Of a stretch of DNA of 5,174 bases, positions 4,743 through 5,174 are shown piece by piece. The DNA lies in the NCBI GenBank assembly GCA_030018575.1, contig JASEIA010000098.1, forward strand, positions 1 through 5,174, written 5' to 3'. Every line of letters begins with the position of its first letter. Within the stretch, counting starts at the first letter, position 1. This DNA is from Nanobdellota archaeon. GTDB lineage: Archaea; Nanobdellota; Nanobdellia; SCGC-AAA011-G17; GW2011-AR17. The notes below the pieces were generated by a model that did no database searches, had not been told where the DNA came from, and worked only from the letters and a program-made list of their open reading frames with translations. A program made the translations under genes and the position numbers.

Positions 4743-4961
4743 ATGATAAAATGTGAAAGCTGTGGAAAAATTATAGAACATAGAAACAAGCATGGATTAT
4801 GTGCAAATTGTAAGCTGAAAAAATATTTACCCGCACGCTTTTGCAAAGTATGCGGGATTAAAATTTCACGTTTCGCTTCAAGAAAATCTGGTTGTTGTAA
4901 AAGGCATCATCAAAAAGCTTCTCACGTGGAACGAAATAAGATGGTTGATAGAAGAGGCTAG
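4743..4961 (+). CDS. Tandem zinc-ribbon-like protein, 72 aa
   Basis: Small basic protein with eight Cys. The first unit is C4-x2-C7-G, then C20-x2-C23; the second is C34-x2-C37-G, then C51/C52 and H55/H56. The two halves line up (CxxCGxxI, a short basic loop, then a second metal pair), which suggests duplication of one zinc ribbon, the second with a Cys/His variant knuckle. The C-terminal tail (57-72) is basic. It is probably a nucleic-acid-binding or protein-docking factor; the exact role is not recognised. A weak AGGA lies five bases before the ATG, so efficient translation may depend on coupling with the mini-ORF ending one base upstream. Confidence 0.8.
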   Translation: MIKCESCGKIIEHRNKHGLCANCKLKKYLPARFCKVCGIKISRFASRKSGCCKRHHQKASHVERNKMVDRRG

Positions 4962-4964
4962 AAA

Positions 4965-5006
4965 ATGAATGAAATATTAGAAGGCAAGAAGGTGAAAAGT
5001 GATTAA
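4965..5006 (+). CDS. Possible 13-aa mini-ORF
   Basis: ATG to TAA encoding MNEILEGKKVKSD. GAGG sits seven bases before the ATG and the upstream stop ends three bases before it; its own end overlaps the GTG of the next gene by eight bases. It is too short to judge as a protein. It may carry ribosomes from the zinc-ribbon gene to the regulator gene, or it may be spacer. Confidence 0.25.
   Translation: MNEILEGKKVKSD
4989..4995 (+). promoter_or_regulatory. Shine-Dalgarno site supporting the GTG start of the regulator gene
   Basis: AAGGTGA with three bases to GTG 4999. It supports a start ahead of the ATG at 5029, which would remove the predicted DNA-binding strand. Confidence 0.55.
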
Positions 5007-5169
5007 ATCAATATCCACATCAATATCTATGGAAATAAGTATTATTGAATACATTAAAGAATGGATTAAAGAGCATCCAGGAACAACCTTTTCGGGTTTT
5101 GCGAATTATCTGATTGAAAAAGGAATAGAAAAACATAAAGAGGAAGAAGATGGAAGAAAAGATAATTGA
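4999..5169 (+). CDS. Ribbon-helix-helix-like DNA-binding protein, 56 aa
   Basis: Starts at GTG. Residues 2-10 (IKSISTSIS) form an alternating polar/hydrophobic strand. Helix 1 (about 12-26, EISIIEYIKEWIKEH) follows, then a turn at PGTT, then helix 2 (about 31-46, FSGFANYLIEKGIEKH) and a charged tail. Strand-helix-turn-helix in about 50 residues, with TFSGFAN at the second helix start, is the ribbon-helix-helix pattern; such proteins dimerise and place the strands in the DNA major groove. Small proteins of this class are frequent regulators in archaeal viruses and plasmids. It may control the divergent promoters. Its last 20 bases overlap the next gene. The alternative ATG start at 5029 would lose the strand. 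Confidence 0.7.
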   Translation: MIKSISTSISMEISIIEYIKEWIKEHPGTTFSGFANYLIEKGIEKHKEEEDGRKDN

Positions 5170-5174
5170 AGAAT
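5150..5174 (+). CDS. Start of a further gene, truncated by right edge
   Basis: ATG followed by seven codons (MEEKIIEE) open to the window edge, with GAGGAAG just before it and overlapping the end of the regulator gene in another frame. This resembles the overlaps elsewhere in the window. Too little is present to identify it. Confidence 0.4.

Overview
The window is archaeal. It encodes an MCM replicative helicase and an archaeo-eukaryotic DNA primase catalytic subunit, uses strong Shine-Dalgarno sites with some TTG and GTG starts, and has archaeal-type BRE/TATA promoters in a very AT-rich control region. Genes are small, tightly packed and mostly unrecognised, and several overlap by an ATGA. 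This suggests a plasmid, virus or integrated element carrying its own replication genes rather than an ordinary chromosomal segment. That is an inference: no capsid, integrase, Rep or Orc1/Cdc6 gene is visible, and the host cannot be named.

Left block (1-4314, all on the minus strand, read right to left). One apparent operon starts at a TATA promoter near 4360. It encodes an unknown 135-aa protein (3907-4314), MCM (1885-3870, TTG start) and an unknown 111-aa protein overlapping the end of mcm by ATGA (1553-1888). A 121-base gap then holds a perfect 13-bp inverted repeat and a further 9-bp pairing that together could form a pseudoknot. After it come a PD-(D/E)XK nuclease-like protein (1087-1431), a 55-aa zinc-finger-like protein (904-1071) and the small (catalytic) primase subunit, which overlaps the previous gene by ATGA and runs off the left edge (1-907).

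Control region (4315-4690). This 376-base, extremely AT-rich stretch separates the two divergent operons. It holds two divergent promoters sharing an identical 13-bp BRE/TATA core, two exact copies of a 22-bp repeat plus a degenerate inverted third copy, six GGTTA cores, a 13-bp palindrome, an (ATT)n tract and an isolated C/G-rich run. It is the best candidate for a replication origin and/or the operator region of the element.

Right block (4691-5174, plus strand). A promoter lies about 25 bases before a 16-codon ORF that would be leaderless. Next come a 72-aa protein with two tandem zinc-ribbon-like units, a 13-codon ORF, a ribbon-helix-helix-like regulator with a GTG start, and the first codons of another gene at the right edge. 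The layout reads as small regulators on the right and replication enzymes on the left, with shared control sequences between them.
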